Shown here piece by piece: positions 1 through 7,425 of a stretch of DNA of 49,193 bases; the first letter of the stretch is position 1, and each line of letters starts with the position of its first letter. The notes beneath the pieces were generated by a model. That model was not told the origin of the DNA. It saw only the letters and a program-made list of their open reading frames with translations, and made no database searches. Origin of the DNA: a virus; IMG/VR virus record IMGVR_UViG_3300021976_000024, positions 1 through 49,193 of that record. The stretch is one strand, 5' to 3'. A program made the position numbers and the translations under genes.

Positions 1-156
1 CGGTGGTGGCCCGATGCCCGGCCAGTCGTATCCGTAGTCCCTTTCGGACCATGTGACGACTTCCGTCAGCTCCGTCTCGGGGTCGCCTTTGGGGAGGTCC
101 GGCGTGTAGTCGTTGTAGATGCCGCCGGTGCCGACCATGCCTTCGTCCTTGGGCAT
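1..156 (-). CDS. Hypothetical protein, 3' end outside the window (partial)
   Basis: The ATG at 156 overlaps the TAA stop of the gene to its right (TAATG), so translation is probably coupled. The 52 codons in the window read MPKDEGMVGTGG..., then an acidic, proline-containing stretch ending in GIGPPP. I recognise no domain. No stop is present before base 1. If the window is circular, the codons that follow are TGG CGC TAA, giving a 54-residue protein. This is the last gene of the leftward early block. Confidence 0.6.
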   Translation of the reverse strand, partial: MPKDEGMVGTGGIYNDYTPDLPKGDPETELTEVVTWSERDYGYDWPGIGPPP

Positions 157-452
157 TAACTCGCTTCCCTCCCAGTCCCCTGACAGGGGAACTTGTGCCC
201 GCTCATGGTGGTGCGAAAGTGCACGTCGAATAGCAGGTGCGGCCGGAAGTCGTCGCCGAGGACGCGGATGATGCGGACTTTCTCGTGGCCACAGATGGGG
301 CATTTCTGGTGGTCGATGGCTTTCGGCTTGGCGGTCTTCTTCTGCGGTTCCGAAGAACGCTTTTCAGCCATGTCGAAAAGGCCGTCTTGGGGGATTTCCG
401 AGAACTTCTCGCGGATCTGTTCCTCGGTGAGGAGTTTCGGTTTGCGGGCCAT
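156..452 (-). CDS. Small zinc-binding hypothetical protein
   Basis: 98 residues, starting MARKPKLLTEEQIREKFSEI. A CPICGHEK knuckle sits near residue 52 and a further Cys lies in the HKFPCQG tail, so a metal-binding fold is possible, although only one CxxC pair is clear. The N-terminal third is basic and probably helical. The ATG at 452 overlaps the TGA of the nuclease gene upstream (ATGA). A longer reading to 518 exists but would run through the nuclease gene, so I chose the overlap start. Function unknown; it may bind nucleic acid or modify the neighbouring nuclease. Confidence 0.7.
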   Translation of the reverse strand: MARKPKLLTEEQIREKFSEIPQDGLFDMAEKRSSEPQKKTAKPKAIDHQKCPICGHEKVRIIRVLGDDFRPHLLFDVHFRTTMSGHKFPCQGTGREAS

Positions 453-826
453 CACAGCTCCCCGCTGTGCACGCCGGTGATGAGACCGATGAGGTCGTCG
501 ACGGTCATCAGCACCCACTGCTCGCCAGGTTTCGTGGTGCCCCGTCGCTTGGCGATGACGAGCCCGACTTCGGCGTCGTCGTTAATGCGCTCGATGTCGG
601 CCTCGCGCATCCAGATGCCCGCCTCGATCCGGCCGCCGTAGTCCTTGCACTCGATGACGACGCGAGCGTTGCCGGTGACCCGCACCCCAGCGATGTCGCC
701 TTTGTCCTTGGCGCCGGTCTTGACGCGCCGGTCGATGCGGTCGTCGACCCGGTCGGCGAGGTAATCGGCGATGAGCCGCTCGAACGACGCGCCGGCGGCC
801 TTGGCGGTGGCGCGCGAGCGGGTCAT
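452..826 (-). CDS. Holliday-junction-resolvase-like PD-(D/E)XK nuclease
   Basis: 124 residues. The pattern fits a small PD-(D/E)XK nuclease: an N-terminal helix with a conserved Glu (ASFERLIADYLA), then KGDIAG with the first catalytic Asp near residue 43, then VVIECKDYG with the E-x-K pair near residues 59-61. Archaeal-type resolvases and several actinophage resolvases share this arrangement. The likely role is cutting branched DNA during replication, recombination or before packaging. The ATG at 826 overlaps the TGA of the preceding gene (ATGA). The fold class is fairly secure; substrate specificity is inferred. Confidence 0.72.
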   Translation of the reverse strand: MTRSRATAKAAGASFERLIADYLADRVDDRIDRRVKTGAKDKGDIAGVRVTGNARVVIECKDYGGRIEAGIWMREADIERINDDAEVGLVIAKRRGTTKPGEQWVLMTVDDLIGLITGVHSGEL

Positions 827-1113
827 CGGCCCAACCGCTCCCGCTCGCGGATGGCCCGCTGCGCCTGCCGGTGGAGCTTCGCGGCGGCCATCCGCTCGAT
901 GGCTTCGAGCCCGACGCGCGCCTCCCACGGCGTGGGGAGGCCGTTCTCGCGGCGGATCTTGTTGGCCTTCTCCAGCTCGCGCTGGGCGTCCTGGCGGGCA
1001 CCTTTGCGGATCTTCCCGCGGCGCCAGGAGGCGTTGCGGCGGGCCTTGAGGGCGTCGTTCCCCATCCGCTTGTGGGCGGGATTGCCCTTGTTTGTCTTCT
1101 GCTGGGCGGCCAT
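823..1113 (-). CDS. Basic hypothetical protein
   Basis: 96 residues, strongly basic and helical (KARRNASWRRGKIRKGARQ, then a helix through ERMAAAKLHRQAQRAIRERERLGR). No cysteine or other catalytic signature is visible. It could bind nucleic acid. The chosen start, MAAQQKTNKG at 1113, overlaps the TGA of the gene upstream. It lies between the methyltransferase and resolvase genes and is clearly in the same transcription unit. Confidence 0.65.
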   Translation of the reverse strand: MAAQQKTNKGNPAHKRMGNDALKARRNASWRRGKIRKGARQDAQRELEKANKIRRENGLPTPWEARVGLEAIERMAAAKLHRQAQRAIRERERLGR

Positions 1114-1424
1114 CAGTCGCACGACTCCTTCGTCGCGATGAGCGGCGTGTCGGCGGAGTCGGTGGCCGGTTCGTCGGTACCGTCCGGTGCTCGATGGACT
1201 TCCTCGACGATGCCGAGCGCTTCGGCGCGGGCGCTCGTGCGCTGCGCCCACTCGCGGGCGGCGTCGTCGGGCACCCAACCGCCGTACATGCGGGCGGGCG
1301 TGTTGGCCGCCTCCCACTTGCCGGCGGCGGTGTTGACGATGTCGATGAGATCGGCGTTGACGGTGGCCAGGTGGTCGATGGATTCGATGAGGTCGTCGAG
1401 CTGTCGCTGCCGGAGGAACGGCAT
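1113..1424 (-). CDS. Hypothetical protein
   Basis: 103 residues beginning MPFLRQRQLDDLIESIDHL. The first 45 residues form an amphipathic helix, followed by a Gly/Trp-containing middle (MYGGWVPDDAAREW) and an acidic, flexible tail. No family recognised. It begins four bases after the methyltransferase stop and ends in the start codon of the next gene, so it is translated as part of the block. Confidence 0.65.
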   Translation of the reverse strand: MPFLRQRQLDDLIESIDHLATVNADLIDIVNTAAGKWEAANTPARMYGGWVPDDAAREWAQRTSARAEALGIVEEVHRAPDGTDEPATDSADTPLIATKESCD

Positions 1425-1427
1425 GGG

Positions 1428-2753
1428 TCACTCCTTGATGAGTTCGGCGAGGATGGCGTGCGCGAGGACCGGCGGGATGGCGTTGCCGATCTGCCGGAAG
1501 ATGGACGTCTTGGTGCCCTGCCACGGGTAGTTGACGGGGAAGGTTTGGAGCGCGGCGGCCTCTTCGAGGGACACGCGGATGGAGCCGTCGAACTGAGCGT
1601 TCGTGCCACGGCCGGGGTGGCAGTCGAGGGTCATGCACTTGTGGCCGGGCCGCCCGATGCGGTCGGTGGACTGCACGGTGGTGGCGGGACGCTCATGCAC
1701 CCACCGGCCGGGACCGGGCGCGGGCTCGTCGGACCACCGGTAGTTGCCGTTGTCGAGCGACGACGTCACGGTCGGCGCAGGCTCGTCGACGTCGCGGACG
1801 GTGCCCCGGCTGGCGCGCCGGTCGCCCATCGACTCCCACGTGGCCTTGTTCAGCCGGTCGCCGAAGTGCAGCGTCGGCGCGGGCTCGTCGATGTTGCGGA
1901 CCGTGGCGTTCTCGCTCGTGTTGCTGCGCAGTCGCGTCCACGAGCGGGCCTTCTCGGTCAGGTTGAACGCCGGCAAGTCCGCCTCGCGGAAGTCACGCGC
2001 CCGGTACGCGGTGCCGTCGATGTCGACGGTGGCGAGGCCGTCGTCGAGCTGCGGGAAGCCGACCCGGTCGCCGCCGTGCCACCCGAGCCACTCCGCCATG
2101 GAGATCCACCGCTCGGTGCCGGGGTCGACCTTGTCGGGGGTGCGGGGGTGGTAGCGGGAGTAGGTCGGGGTGGGCAGGCTGACGTCCTTGCCCAGGTGCG
2201 CCACGAGGATGGCCCGTGTCCGGGTCTGCGGCACTCCGTACTGTTCGGCGTGCAGCTTGCGGACGTCGGTGGAGTAGCCGAGGTTGAGCAGGATCTCCGC
2301 GTACGCCTCCCACACCGGCAGGACGGCGGGGACCTGTTCGAGCGCGACCCACTCGTACGGCTGGTCGCGGCCGTGCGCGTCGAGGATCCACCGCATGGGT
2401 TCCAGCACGAGGCCGGTGCGCTCGTCGTCGAACTTGCTGTAGTCCAGCGGCTCGCCCCATGCGAGGTAGTCGAGCTCACTGAGTACGGCGTCGAGGTTCG
2501 CCCGGCCGCTGCCCTTCCCGGCCGCGCTGAACGTCTGACAGGGCGGCGAGGCGATGAGGCCGGTGGCGTCCTTGGCGGTGGGCCAGAGCACCCGGTCGCC
2601 GTGTCGCACGTCGGCGTGGATCACGTTGTGGCCCGCGTGTACCTGCGTCTTGACGGCGTCGGCGTTGTTCTCGATGCCGTAGGTCTTGATCCCGAGCTGC
2701 CTGGCCGCTACGTCCCACCCGCCGGCCCCGGCGAACAGGTCGACGGCCCTCAC
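1428..2753 (-). CDS. DNA (cytosine-5-)-methyltransferase
   Basis: 441 residues from a GTG that overlaps the preceding TGA. The C5-methyltransferase motifs appear in order: motif I DLFAGAGG (residues 5-12, SAM binding), motif IV SPPCQTFS with the catalytic Cys near 72, an EQVP at about 139 in place of the usual ENV, motif VIII QTRTR at about 176, and the C-terminal IGNAIPP motif near 424 after a long target-recognition region. It should transfer a methyl group from SAM to C5 of cytosine in DNA. No partner restriction enzyme is visible, so self-protection against host restriction is the likely role. The target site cannot be read from sequence. Confidence 0.92.
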   Translation of the reverse strand: MRAVDLFAGAGGWDVAARQLGIKTYGIENNADAVKTQVHAGHNVIHADVRHGDRVLWPTAKDATGLIASPPCQTFSAAGKGSGRANLDAVLSELDYLAWGEPLDYSKFDDERTGLVLEPMRWILDAHGRDQPYEWVALEQVPAVLPVWEAYAEILLNLGYSTDVRKLHAEQYGVPQTRTRAILVAHLGKDVSLPTPTYSRYHPRTPDKVDPGTERWISMAEWLGWHGGDRVGFPQLDDGLATVDIDGTAYRARDFREADLPAFNLTEKARSWTRLRSNTSENATVRNIDEPAPTLHFGDRLNKATWESMGDRRASRGTVRDVDEPAPTVTSSLDNGNYRWSDEPAPGPGRWVHERPATTVQSTDRIGRPGHKCMTLDCHPGRGTNAQFDGSIRVSLEEAAALQTFPVNYPWQGTKTSIFRQIGNAIPPVLAHAILAELIKE

Positions 2754-2944
2754 CCGGTCACCGTCGGCGGGGTGAGCAGCGCCTTGAGCTTCATCCGGGT
2801 CTCGACGGTGATCTGCGGTGCGCGGGCGAGGATGTCGTCGGCCCACCGGCGGGTGTCGCACGGCCACGCCTGGCCGCATGCCGTGCAGGTGTCGTACGTG
2901 GCCGTGGCGAAGTCGTCGTTGGTGATCGCCTGGTGCCCGGTCAC
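2750..2944 (-). CDS. Small CxxC protein
   Basis: 64 residues with a short zinc-knuckle-like part (CTACGQAWPC, near residues 20-29) and a helical C-terminal half. The second pair of ligands for a full zinc site is not obvious. It sits between the Cro-like gene and the methyltransferase with overlaps on both sides, so it is expressed with them. Function unknown. Confidence 0.6.
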   Translation of the reverse strand: MTGHQAITNDDFATATYDTCTACGQAWPCDTRRWADDILARAPQITVETRMKLKALLTPPTVTG

Positions 2945-3207
2945 GAGGGGCCGTCTTCGGACAGCGTGATGCTCTTCACGGGCACGTTGAGCGCCTTGGC
3001 GATGGCCTCGATGGTGTGCTTGTAGGGGCGGGGCCGTGCCCCTGATTCGATGAGTTGGATGGCACGTCGTGTGACCTTGGCGCGCAGCGCGAGGTCGGCC
3101 GTCGACAGGGATCGACGGCCGTAGCGGTTGCCAAAGCGGGTGAGGCGAAGTTCCTTGATCTTGGGACCGTTCGCCCGGACACGACGCGGCTGTTCGCCGG
3201 TCGTCAT
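2941..3207 (-). CDS. Cro-like helix-turn-helix regulator
   Basis: 88 residues with a helix-turn-helix of the XRE type: STADLALRAKVTRRAIQLIESG (about residues 34-55), followed by PYKHTIEAIAKALNVPVKSI, the usual closing helices of a Cro/CI domain. It is the first gene of the leftward early operon and faces the repressor at 3281 across a 73-base gap. By position it is the probable Cro or anti-repressor of the genetic switch. That role is inference from the layout; the DNA-binding fold is clear. Confidence 0.8.
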   Translation of the reverse strand: MTTGEQPRRVRANGPKIKELRLTRFGNRYGRRSLSTADLALRAKVTRRAIQLIESGARPRPYKHTIEAIAKALNVPVKSITLSEDGPS

Positions 3208-3280
3208 GGTGACGAAGTTATGACGAAGTTTTTTCGGCGTCTACGGGACGGGGAAACTGTTCGTCACTAGACTCCTACCC
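3208..3280. promoter_or_regulatory. Divergent switch promoter/operator region
   Basis: A 73-base gap between the Cro-like gene (minus) and the repressor gene (plus). It holds two exact copies of TGACGAAGTT at 3210-3219 and 3221-3230, 11 bases apart (one helical turn), then an ACTGTTCG motif at 3256-3263. A TAGACT at 3268-3273 is a plausible -10 box. It would start transcription at or next to the ATG at 3281, giving a nearly leaderless repressor mRNA. The -35 is not convincing. Confidence 0.55.
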
Positions 3281-3805
3281 ATGGTTCAAGACGGAGTTAC
3301 ATCGGCCCTGGGTAAGGCCATCAAGGCCAAGCGAAATGCCATGGGCTGGAGCCAGAAAGAGTTCGCTGCGAAGGCTGGCGTGTACTACCAGACCGTGGGG
3401 AATGTCGAGAATGGGAAGGTTCGCAGCAGCTACAAGGCCAACAAGATGTGCAAGGCCCTAGGCACCACCCTGGCCCGCCTGATGCGGGAGGTGGCCGACG
3501 CCCACGTGGCAGCCGGCGGGCGCATGTACCCCGACGTGGGGGACCTGACGCATGTGCTGATGGAGATCCGCGGGATGGACGAGTCGGAGCTGGCCACGCG
3601 CATGCAGGTCGACCTGGAGGACGTCCAGGACGTGCTGGGGGGCGTGCCGGTGCCCACGCTGTGGGGCGCGGCCGCCGTGGCGCTGGGGGTGTCCCCGGAG
3701 GCGTACGACATCGCCGTGGTGGACGGTTTCGAGGCCGCCTTGCGCTACCTCGACATCCCCGCCTTCGTGGACCGCCCGGAAGGTATCCGACAGCCCGGAG
3801 GGTAG
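3281..3805 (+). CDS. Probable immunity repressor (XRE family, two helix-turn-helix regions)
   Basis: 174 residues. The N-terminal domain (about residues 8-65) is a standard XRE helix-turn-helix: LGKAIKAKRNAMGWSQKEFA, then AGVYYQTVGNVENGK. The second half (about 85-140) again reads like a degenerate helix-turn-helix, ending ALGVSPEAYDIAVVDG. There is no S24 peptidase domain, so RecA-stimulated self-cleavage is not expected. It lies opposite the Cro-like gene and upstream of the early plus-strand genes, the classic place for a lysogeny repressor. The DNA-binding fold is sure; the immunity role is inferred. Confidence 0.78.
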   Translation: MVQDGVTSALGKAIKAKRNAMGWSQKEFAAKAGVYYQTVGNVENGKVRSSYKANKMCKALGTTLARLMREVADAHVAAGGRMYPDVGDLTHVLMEIRGMDESELATRMQVDLEDVQDVLGGVPVPTLWGAAAVALGVSPEAYDIAVVDGFEAALRYLDIPAFVDRPEGIRQPGG

Positions 3806-3906
3806 CGTCCGGATGCACGTATGTGCCCGGCGCGGGATCCAGGGTGGGCCTGGGATCTTTCGTCGGTATATGGGTGGGTATTTACCAATTTCGGAGGAGC
3901 ACGGAT

Positions 3907-4221
3907 ATGCGTCGCATGGTCTTTCCGACGCTGAAAGCACTACCTTTTGCGATCGGCGTCGTTATGTGGATCTTTGGGTCCTTCCAGGACGATTTGATCT
4001 GGTTCATATGGGGACATTTATGGATTATCACCGGCATGCTGCTGCGCCAGGAGTTCGCCCTGCGCCGGCTGCTCACCGACTGGCCACTCGGGGAGATCTG
4101 GGCGTCCGGGTGGGAATCGCACAAGCGCCGCCAGCGCGGCCCGTCCACGCTGCGCAGCCTCCCCGCGCCCGACGAGGAGCTGCCCTCCCCCCGGCATGAC
4201 CGTGGCCGGTTCCGCGCATGA
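3907..4221 (+). CDS. Small membrane protein
   Basis: 104 residues. The start is fixed by a strong GGAGG about seven bases before ATG 3907. Two adjacent hydrophobic segments (VFPTLKALPFAIGVVMWIF and LIWFIWGHLWIITGMLL) should form a transmembrane hairpin. A basic cytoplasmic tail follows (SHKRRQRGPSTL). The first 140 bases are unusually AT-rich for this genome, a hint of separate origin. Being next to the repressor it could be a superinfection-exclusion or lysogenic membrane protein, but nothing in the sequence proves this. Confidence 0.65.
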   Translation: MRRMVFPTLKALPFAIGVVMWIFGSFQDDLIWFIWGHLWIITGMLLRQEFALRRLLTDWPLGEIWASGWESHKRRQRGPSTLRSLPAPDEELPSPRHDRGRFRA

Positions 4222-4271
4222 GCCTTACGATCACCGGCATCACGCGCGAGCCGACGAGGAGTGGTAGCCCG

Positions 4272-4538
4272 ATGGCGAAGAAGATCAGCGAGGAGAAGGT
4301 CCGCACCTTCGATGCCACCGAGGAAGACGGCATGAAGGCGTGGGTGCTCGACCAGATCAAAGACCTGCGCCTCGACATCGCCGACCGGCGCAAAGACGGC
4401 GAGAAGATCACCAGCAGGTGGCAGTTCCAGGTCCGGCCGACGAAGGTGAACGGCCGCTGGGAGTGGCAGGTGTGGCTGGTCGAGCACGACGCCAACGGCG
4501 AAGGGCCCGACGTCGGGACGGTGGCGGTGCGGTGGTGA
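4272..4538 (+). CDS. Hypothetical protein
   Basis: 88 residues from ATG 4272, preceded by GAGGAG about 12 bases upstream. An alternative ATG at 4218 overlaps the previous stop and would add 18 residues. The sequence MAKKISEEKVRTFDATEEDG... is charged and ends in a beta-rich part with several tryptophans (SRWQFQV, WEWQVWLVEHD). No family recognised. The stop overlaps the GTG of the next gene. Confidence 0.6.
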   Translation: MAKKISEEKVRTFDATEEDGMKAWVLDQIKDLRLDIADRRKDGEKITSRWQFQVRPTKVNGRWEWQVWLVEHDANGEGPDVGTVAVRW

Positions 4539-4666
4539 AGGAGGCGCACACGATCTTCTGGAACGACGGCACGGACGAGCCGTGCTTCTGCTCGTATGGC
4601 GCCGACCACAACGAGGACGAAGGCGACTGGAAGCTGATCGACGAGGACGACCAGGAGGACGACTGA
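4535..4666 (+). CDS. Small acidic protein
   Basis: 43 residues from GTG 4535, which overlaps the previous TGA. The peptide VKEAHTIFWNDG... contains CFCSYG and a very acidic C-terminus (LIDEDDQEDD). It was found by reading the gap between two larger genes. The overlap and the two-base distance to the next ATG support it being real. Function unknown; small acidic phage proteins sometimes mimic DNA, which is only a possibility here. Confidence 0.5.
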   Translation: MKEAHTIFWNDGTDEPCFCSYGADHNEDEGDWKLIDEDDQEDD

Positions 4667-4667
4667 G

Positions 4668-5048
4668 ATGCACCGCCTGCTCGTGACGGCGTCACGCGAG
4701 TGGACAGACATCGAGCGCATATATCGAGCGCTCGACCAGATCCGCAACCGGCCACTGACCGTGGTCCACGGGGGTGCCCGCGGAGGGGACCGGATTGCGG
4801 ACATGTGGGCGCGGGAGCGCGGCGAGAAGGACGGCGTTTTCGTCGAGCCGTACCCGGTGCCCAAGGAGGCGTTCCGGTTCGGCGCGAACGCCGCGCTGAA
4901 CCGGAACACCTTCATGGTGGATCTGGGCGCCGACGTGTGCCTCGCCTTCTGGCTGAACGGCTCGAACGGCACACGGGACTGCTGGACGAAGGCCCAGCGC
5001 GCCGGGATCCTCACATTCGTCGACGAGGTCTACGACCTCGCGGCTTGA
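4668..5048 (+). CDS. SLOG-domain protein (DUF2493, YAcAr family)
   Basis: 126 residues. The N-terminus LLVTASREWTD and the following VVHGGARGGDRIADMWARE match the DUF2493 pattern: a Rossmann-like fold with a GGARGGD nucleotide-binding loop near residue 35. Later comes NRNTFMVDLGADVCLAFWLNG. SLOG proteins bind nucleotides or nucleotide-derived signals and are common in phages, where their job is mostly unknown. The whole domain is present and nothing else is fused to it. Confidence 0.8.
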   Translation: MHRLLVTASREWTDIERIYRALDQIRNRPLTVVHGGARGGDRIADMWARERGEKDGVFVEPYPVPKEAFRFGANAALNRNTFMVDLGADVCLAFWLNGSNGTRDCWTKAQRAGILTFVDEVYDLAA

Positions 5049-5090
5049 TCAACCAGTACGGGGGGCACGACCGATCGAAAGGATCGTGCA

Positions 5091-5720
5091 GTGGAAACGA
5101 ACATCACGGTGCCGGACTTCATGCCGGTGCTCAAGCGGGGCAGGCACATCAGCCCGGCCGACGGGGCCTGCATGATGGAGTACATCTCCGTCCTGGCCGG
5201 GGAGCGGTTCAGCGACCGGCCGGCGTGCGTGCACCCGGTACTGGCGCACATGGCGCGGGCGGTGAACGACTACATGCGCGACAGCGACGAGGCGCGCGGG
5301 CTGTTGCTGCCGCTGCTGCACCGTTTCATGGGCACCGGCGACCAGCTGCCCCGCCACATCGGGATCCAGCTCGACGACGCCTTGGCGCGGCTGGAATACG
5401 ACCCCGCGTGGAGCCAGACGCTGTTCCATGGCACGCCACGGAAGAAGGTCGCCCTGCTCACCGAGGCGCTCGACATCTACGACCGCATCACCGGCCGCCA
5501 ATGCCCGGACCCGATCTCCGACGACCGGTTGCGGAAGGCGACCAAGAGCCTGGAGGCACCTCGGTGGAAGGGGTCGACGATGTCGGCCGCCACCTACGGG
5601 CCGACGTTCACCTTCACCAGCAGCAAGGCCATCTGGGGCTCGCCCAAGTCGCAGAACTTGGACGCTCATATCGAGGCCATGCTGATGGACTTCGCCAAGA
5701 AGACGGTGATCTCCGCATGA
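5091..5720 (+). CDS. Hypothetical protein
   Basis: 209 residues from GTG 5091, preceded by GAAAGGATC. The protein is mainly helical with a Pro-Met-rich start (VPDFMPVLKRG) and ends in AHIEAMLMDFAKKTVISA. I see no cysteine cluster, nucleotide-binding loop or membrane segment. The stop overlaps the ATG of the next gene. No family recognised. Confidence 0.65.
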   Translation: METNITVPDFMPVLKRGRHISPADGACMMEYISVLAGERFSDRPACVHPVLAHMARAVNDYMRDSDEARGLLLPLLHRFMGTGDQLPRHIGIQLDDALARLEYDPAWSQTLFHGTPRKKVALLTEALDIYDRITGRQCPDPISDDRLRKATKSLEAPRWKGSTMSAATYGPTFTFTSSKAIWGSPKSQNLDAHIEAMLMDFAKKTVISA

Positions 5721-6139
5721 CCATCACCGAGACCGCCCCCACCACAGTGGCCAGCGCCATCGACGTCGCCGTCGACACGCTGGCGTTCATCAAGGCGAAC
5801 CCGGACGAATGGGGCCAGGCGAGCTGGACGCGGTGTTTTGCCGGCCACTTCGCTCGCCTCGACCCGGAGGTGACGGCCATAGAGCAGCCCGCCACCTGCG
5901 GTTGCTGCGACACCGTTGCCGTGCTCACCCGCACGTCGGACGGCACACCCATCGAGTCGGTGGGCATCTGGTTCGAGACGCGCCTCGGGGCCGCCGCGAT
6001 GGAGATGGTGGACGGCAGCAACCAGATCGCTGACCTGGAGGCGGGCGTGCTCGCCCTCAAGGATGGCGGCAACGTCAACGCCGCTGTCTGGACGTCCCGC
6101 AGGGCGCGATTGGGCACCCGAGGGGATGATCTCCTGTGA
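5717..6139 (+). CDS. Hypothetical protein
   Basis: 140 residues; the ATG at 5717 overlaps the previous TGA. The region WGQASWTRCFAGHFARLD, then a CGCCDT knuckle near residue 60, then a repetitive helical part, resembles small actinophage proteins of unknown role. The CxCC arrangement could bind a metal but lacks obvious partners. The stop overlaps the following GTG. Confidence 0.6.
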   Translation: MTITETAPTTVASAIDVAVDTLAFIKANPDEWGQASWTRCFAGHFARLDPEVTAIEQPATCGCCDTVAVLTRTSDGTPIESVGIWFETRLGAAAMEMVDGSNQIADLEAGVLALKDGGNVNAAVWTSRRARLGTRGDDLL

Positions 6140-6402
6140 CCGCGACGCCACCCCCCGGCCTCAGTGAGGCTGAACTTGCGGCCTGGCAATACGAGCACCG
6201 TGACGAGCTCGACGCGCAAATCGAAGGCGATGAGGTCGTCAAGACCGACGAGGATCCCCGCGAGGTGCTGGCCGCGTTCGAGCGCGGCGAGGGGGGCTTC
6301 ACCGAGGGGCTCTACGCCAAAGCCGAAGGGGCTTTCGACGAGATGGTCAAGCGGGGCCAGCAGGTCGACCCGGTCGTGGAGATCGACAGGGAGGACCGAT
6401 GA
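6136..6402 (+). CDS. Acidic hypothetical protein
   Basis: 88 residues from GTG 6136. It is rich in Asp and Glu (IEGDEVVKTDEDPREVL) and largely helical, with no recognisable domain. It starts inside the stop of the previous gene and ends inside the start of the VWA gene. This tight coupling suggests it may act with the VWA protein, but that is inference from position only. Confidence 0.6.
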   Translation: MTATPPPGLSEAELAAWQYEHRDELDAQIEGDEVVKTDEDPREVLAAFERGEGGFTEGLYAKAEGAFDEMVKRGQQVDPVVEIDREDR

Positions 6403-7061
6403 CGGAGCGCGCACACATCACGCTGGTGGTGGACAGGTCATCGTCGATGAGCAGTCTCGTCCAGGGGGCGCGGGCTGCTGGCTCGGTGACGACGCGAGCG
6501 GGCGAAGCCGACGAGGGCATCAAGAAGTTCCTCGACGACCAGGGCGACCTCGATGTGAAGATCACCGTGTCGAGGTTCGACTTCGACGACAAGTTCGAGC
6601 ACACCTTCGGGCCGGTGAAGTTGAAGCATGTTCCGGACCACAAGATCGAGCCACGGGGGTCGACGTCGCTGTTCGACGCCATCGGGTTCGGCATCGTCCG
6701 GACGCGGGAGATGGTCGACGACCTGCCGGAGGCCAAGCGACCGACCAAGGTGGTCGTCCTCGTGGCCACCGACGGGGAGGAGAACACCTCACGCGAGCAC
6801 ACCTTCGACTCGGTCACGAAGCTGATCGAGGAGCGCAAGGCGGCCGGGTGGGTGTTCGTGTTCATTGCCGGGTCGCTGGAGACGGCGAAGATGGCGGAGG
6901 CGTCGGGCCTGCGAGGCCAGACGATGAACGTCAACATGAGCCGGGCCGGACAGACGCGGAGCGCCTACCGGATGGCTGGCAGTGCGACGAGCTCGTACCT
7001 GGGCGGCTTCGCCGCCGGCATCACCGTGCCGGAGACGGTGGAGGACGACGATGCGGGGTGA
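6399..7061 (+). CDS. Von Willebrand factor A domain protein
   Basis: 220 residues. The metal-ion-dependent adhesion site is complete: DRSSS at residues 12-16, the Thr in RGSTSLFDA near 87, and the Asp in LVATDGEE near 128. The VWA fold covers about residues 5-195; a Gly/Ser-rich acidic tail follows. There is no signal peptide, so it is cytoplasmic and probably mediates Mg-dependent protein contacts. Free-standing VWA proteins accompany MoxR-type ATPases in bacteria, but none is seen here. The fold is secure; the partner is unknown. Confidence 0.82.
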   Translation: MTERAHITLVVDRSSSMSSLVQGARAAGSVTTRAGEADEGIKKFLDDQGDLDVKITVSRFDFDDKFEHTFGPVKLKHVPDHKIEPRGSTSLFDAIGFGIVRTREMVDDLPEAKRPTKVVVLVATDGEENTSREHTFDSVTKLIEERKAAGWVFVFIAGSLETAKMAEASGLRGQTMNVNMSRAGQTRSAYRMAGSATSSYLGGFAAGITVPETVEDDDAG

Positions 7062-7372
7062 GCCCACGGCCTTCCATCTACGTCAGCCGGAGACTGCCGG
7101 TCCCCGGCGGGGAGCCACCGAACGCCTACTTCCCACAGCTGACGACGGAGATCCGGATCTTCGCTCCGGCTCCGACGCCGTCGATCGTCCTCGCCTACGA
7201 GTTGTGGATGGCGATGGCGGAGGCGGCGCGGAAGATGCACGAGTGGCCGGGGCCGGGATCACCGAAGGACTGGCCGCAGTTGGAGTCCGAACTGGCCAGC
7301 TGCGGACTCGTCGTGCCACCCGCGTGGCGACTTGGCGCCGGTGGCTGGCCCGGTCCGGTTCCATCGTCCTGA
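7058..7372 (+). CDS. Hypothetical protein
   Basis: 104 residues from a GTG overlapping the VWA stop. The sequence VSPRPSIYVSRRLPVPGGEP... is proline-rich, with a central helix (AYELWMAMAEAARKMHEWPG). No family recognised. Its 3' end overlaps a possible 33-residue membrane peptide in another frame. Confidence 0.55.
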   Translation: MSPRPSIYVSRRLPVPGGEPPNAYFPQLTTEIRIFAPAPTPSIVLAYELWMAMAEAARKMHEWPGPGSPKDWPQLESELASCGLVVPPAWRLGAGGWPGPVPSS

Positions 7373-7425
7373 TTCTGCTGGGCTGCTACGTGGTGGCCTT
7401 GATGGCGTGGAGCCGGGTGGCCTGA
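7324..7425 (+). CDS. Possible small membrane peptide
   Basis: 33 residues from GTG 7324, overlapping the previous gene by 49 bases. After VATWRRWLARS comes one hydrophobic helix (IVLILLGCYVVALMAW). The TGA is shared with the ATG of the next gene (TGATG), which supports it. The GTG start is only a guess. Tiny membrane proteins recur in this genome (14707, 23668). Confidence 0.42.
   Translation: MATWRRWLARSGSIVLILLGCYVVALMAWSRVA

Noticed and set aside
237-2969. Long plus-strand frames opposite the methyltransferase block
   Set aside because: They lie antisense to clearly real genes with overlapping starts and stops and arise from the high GC content.
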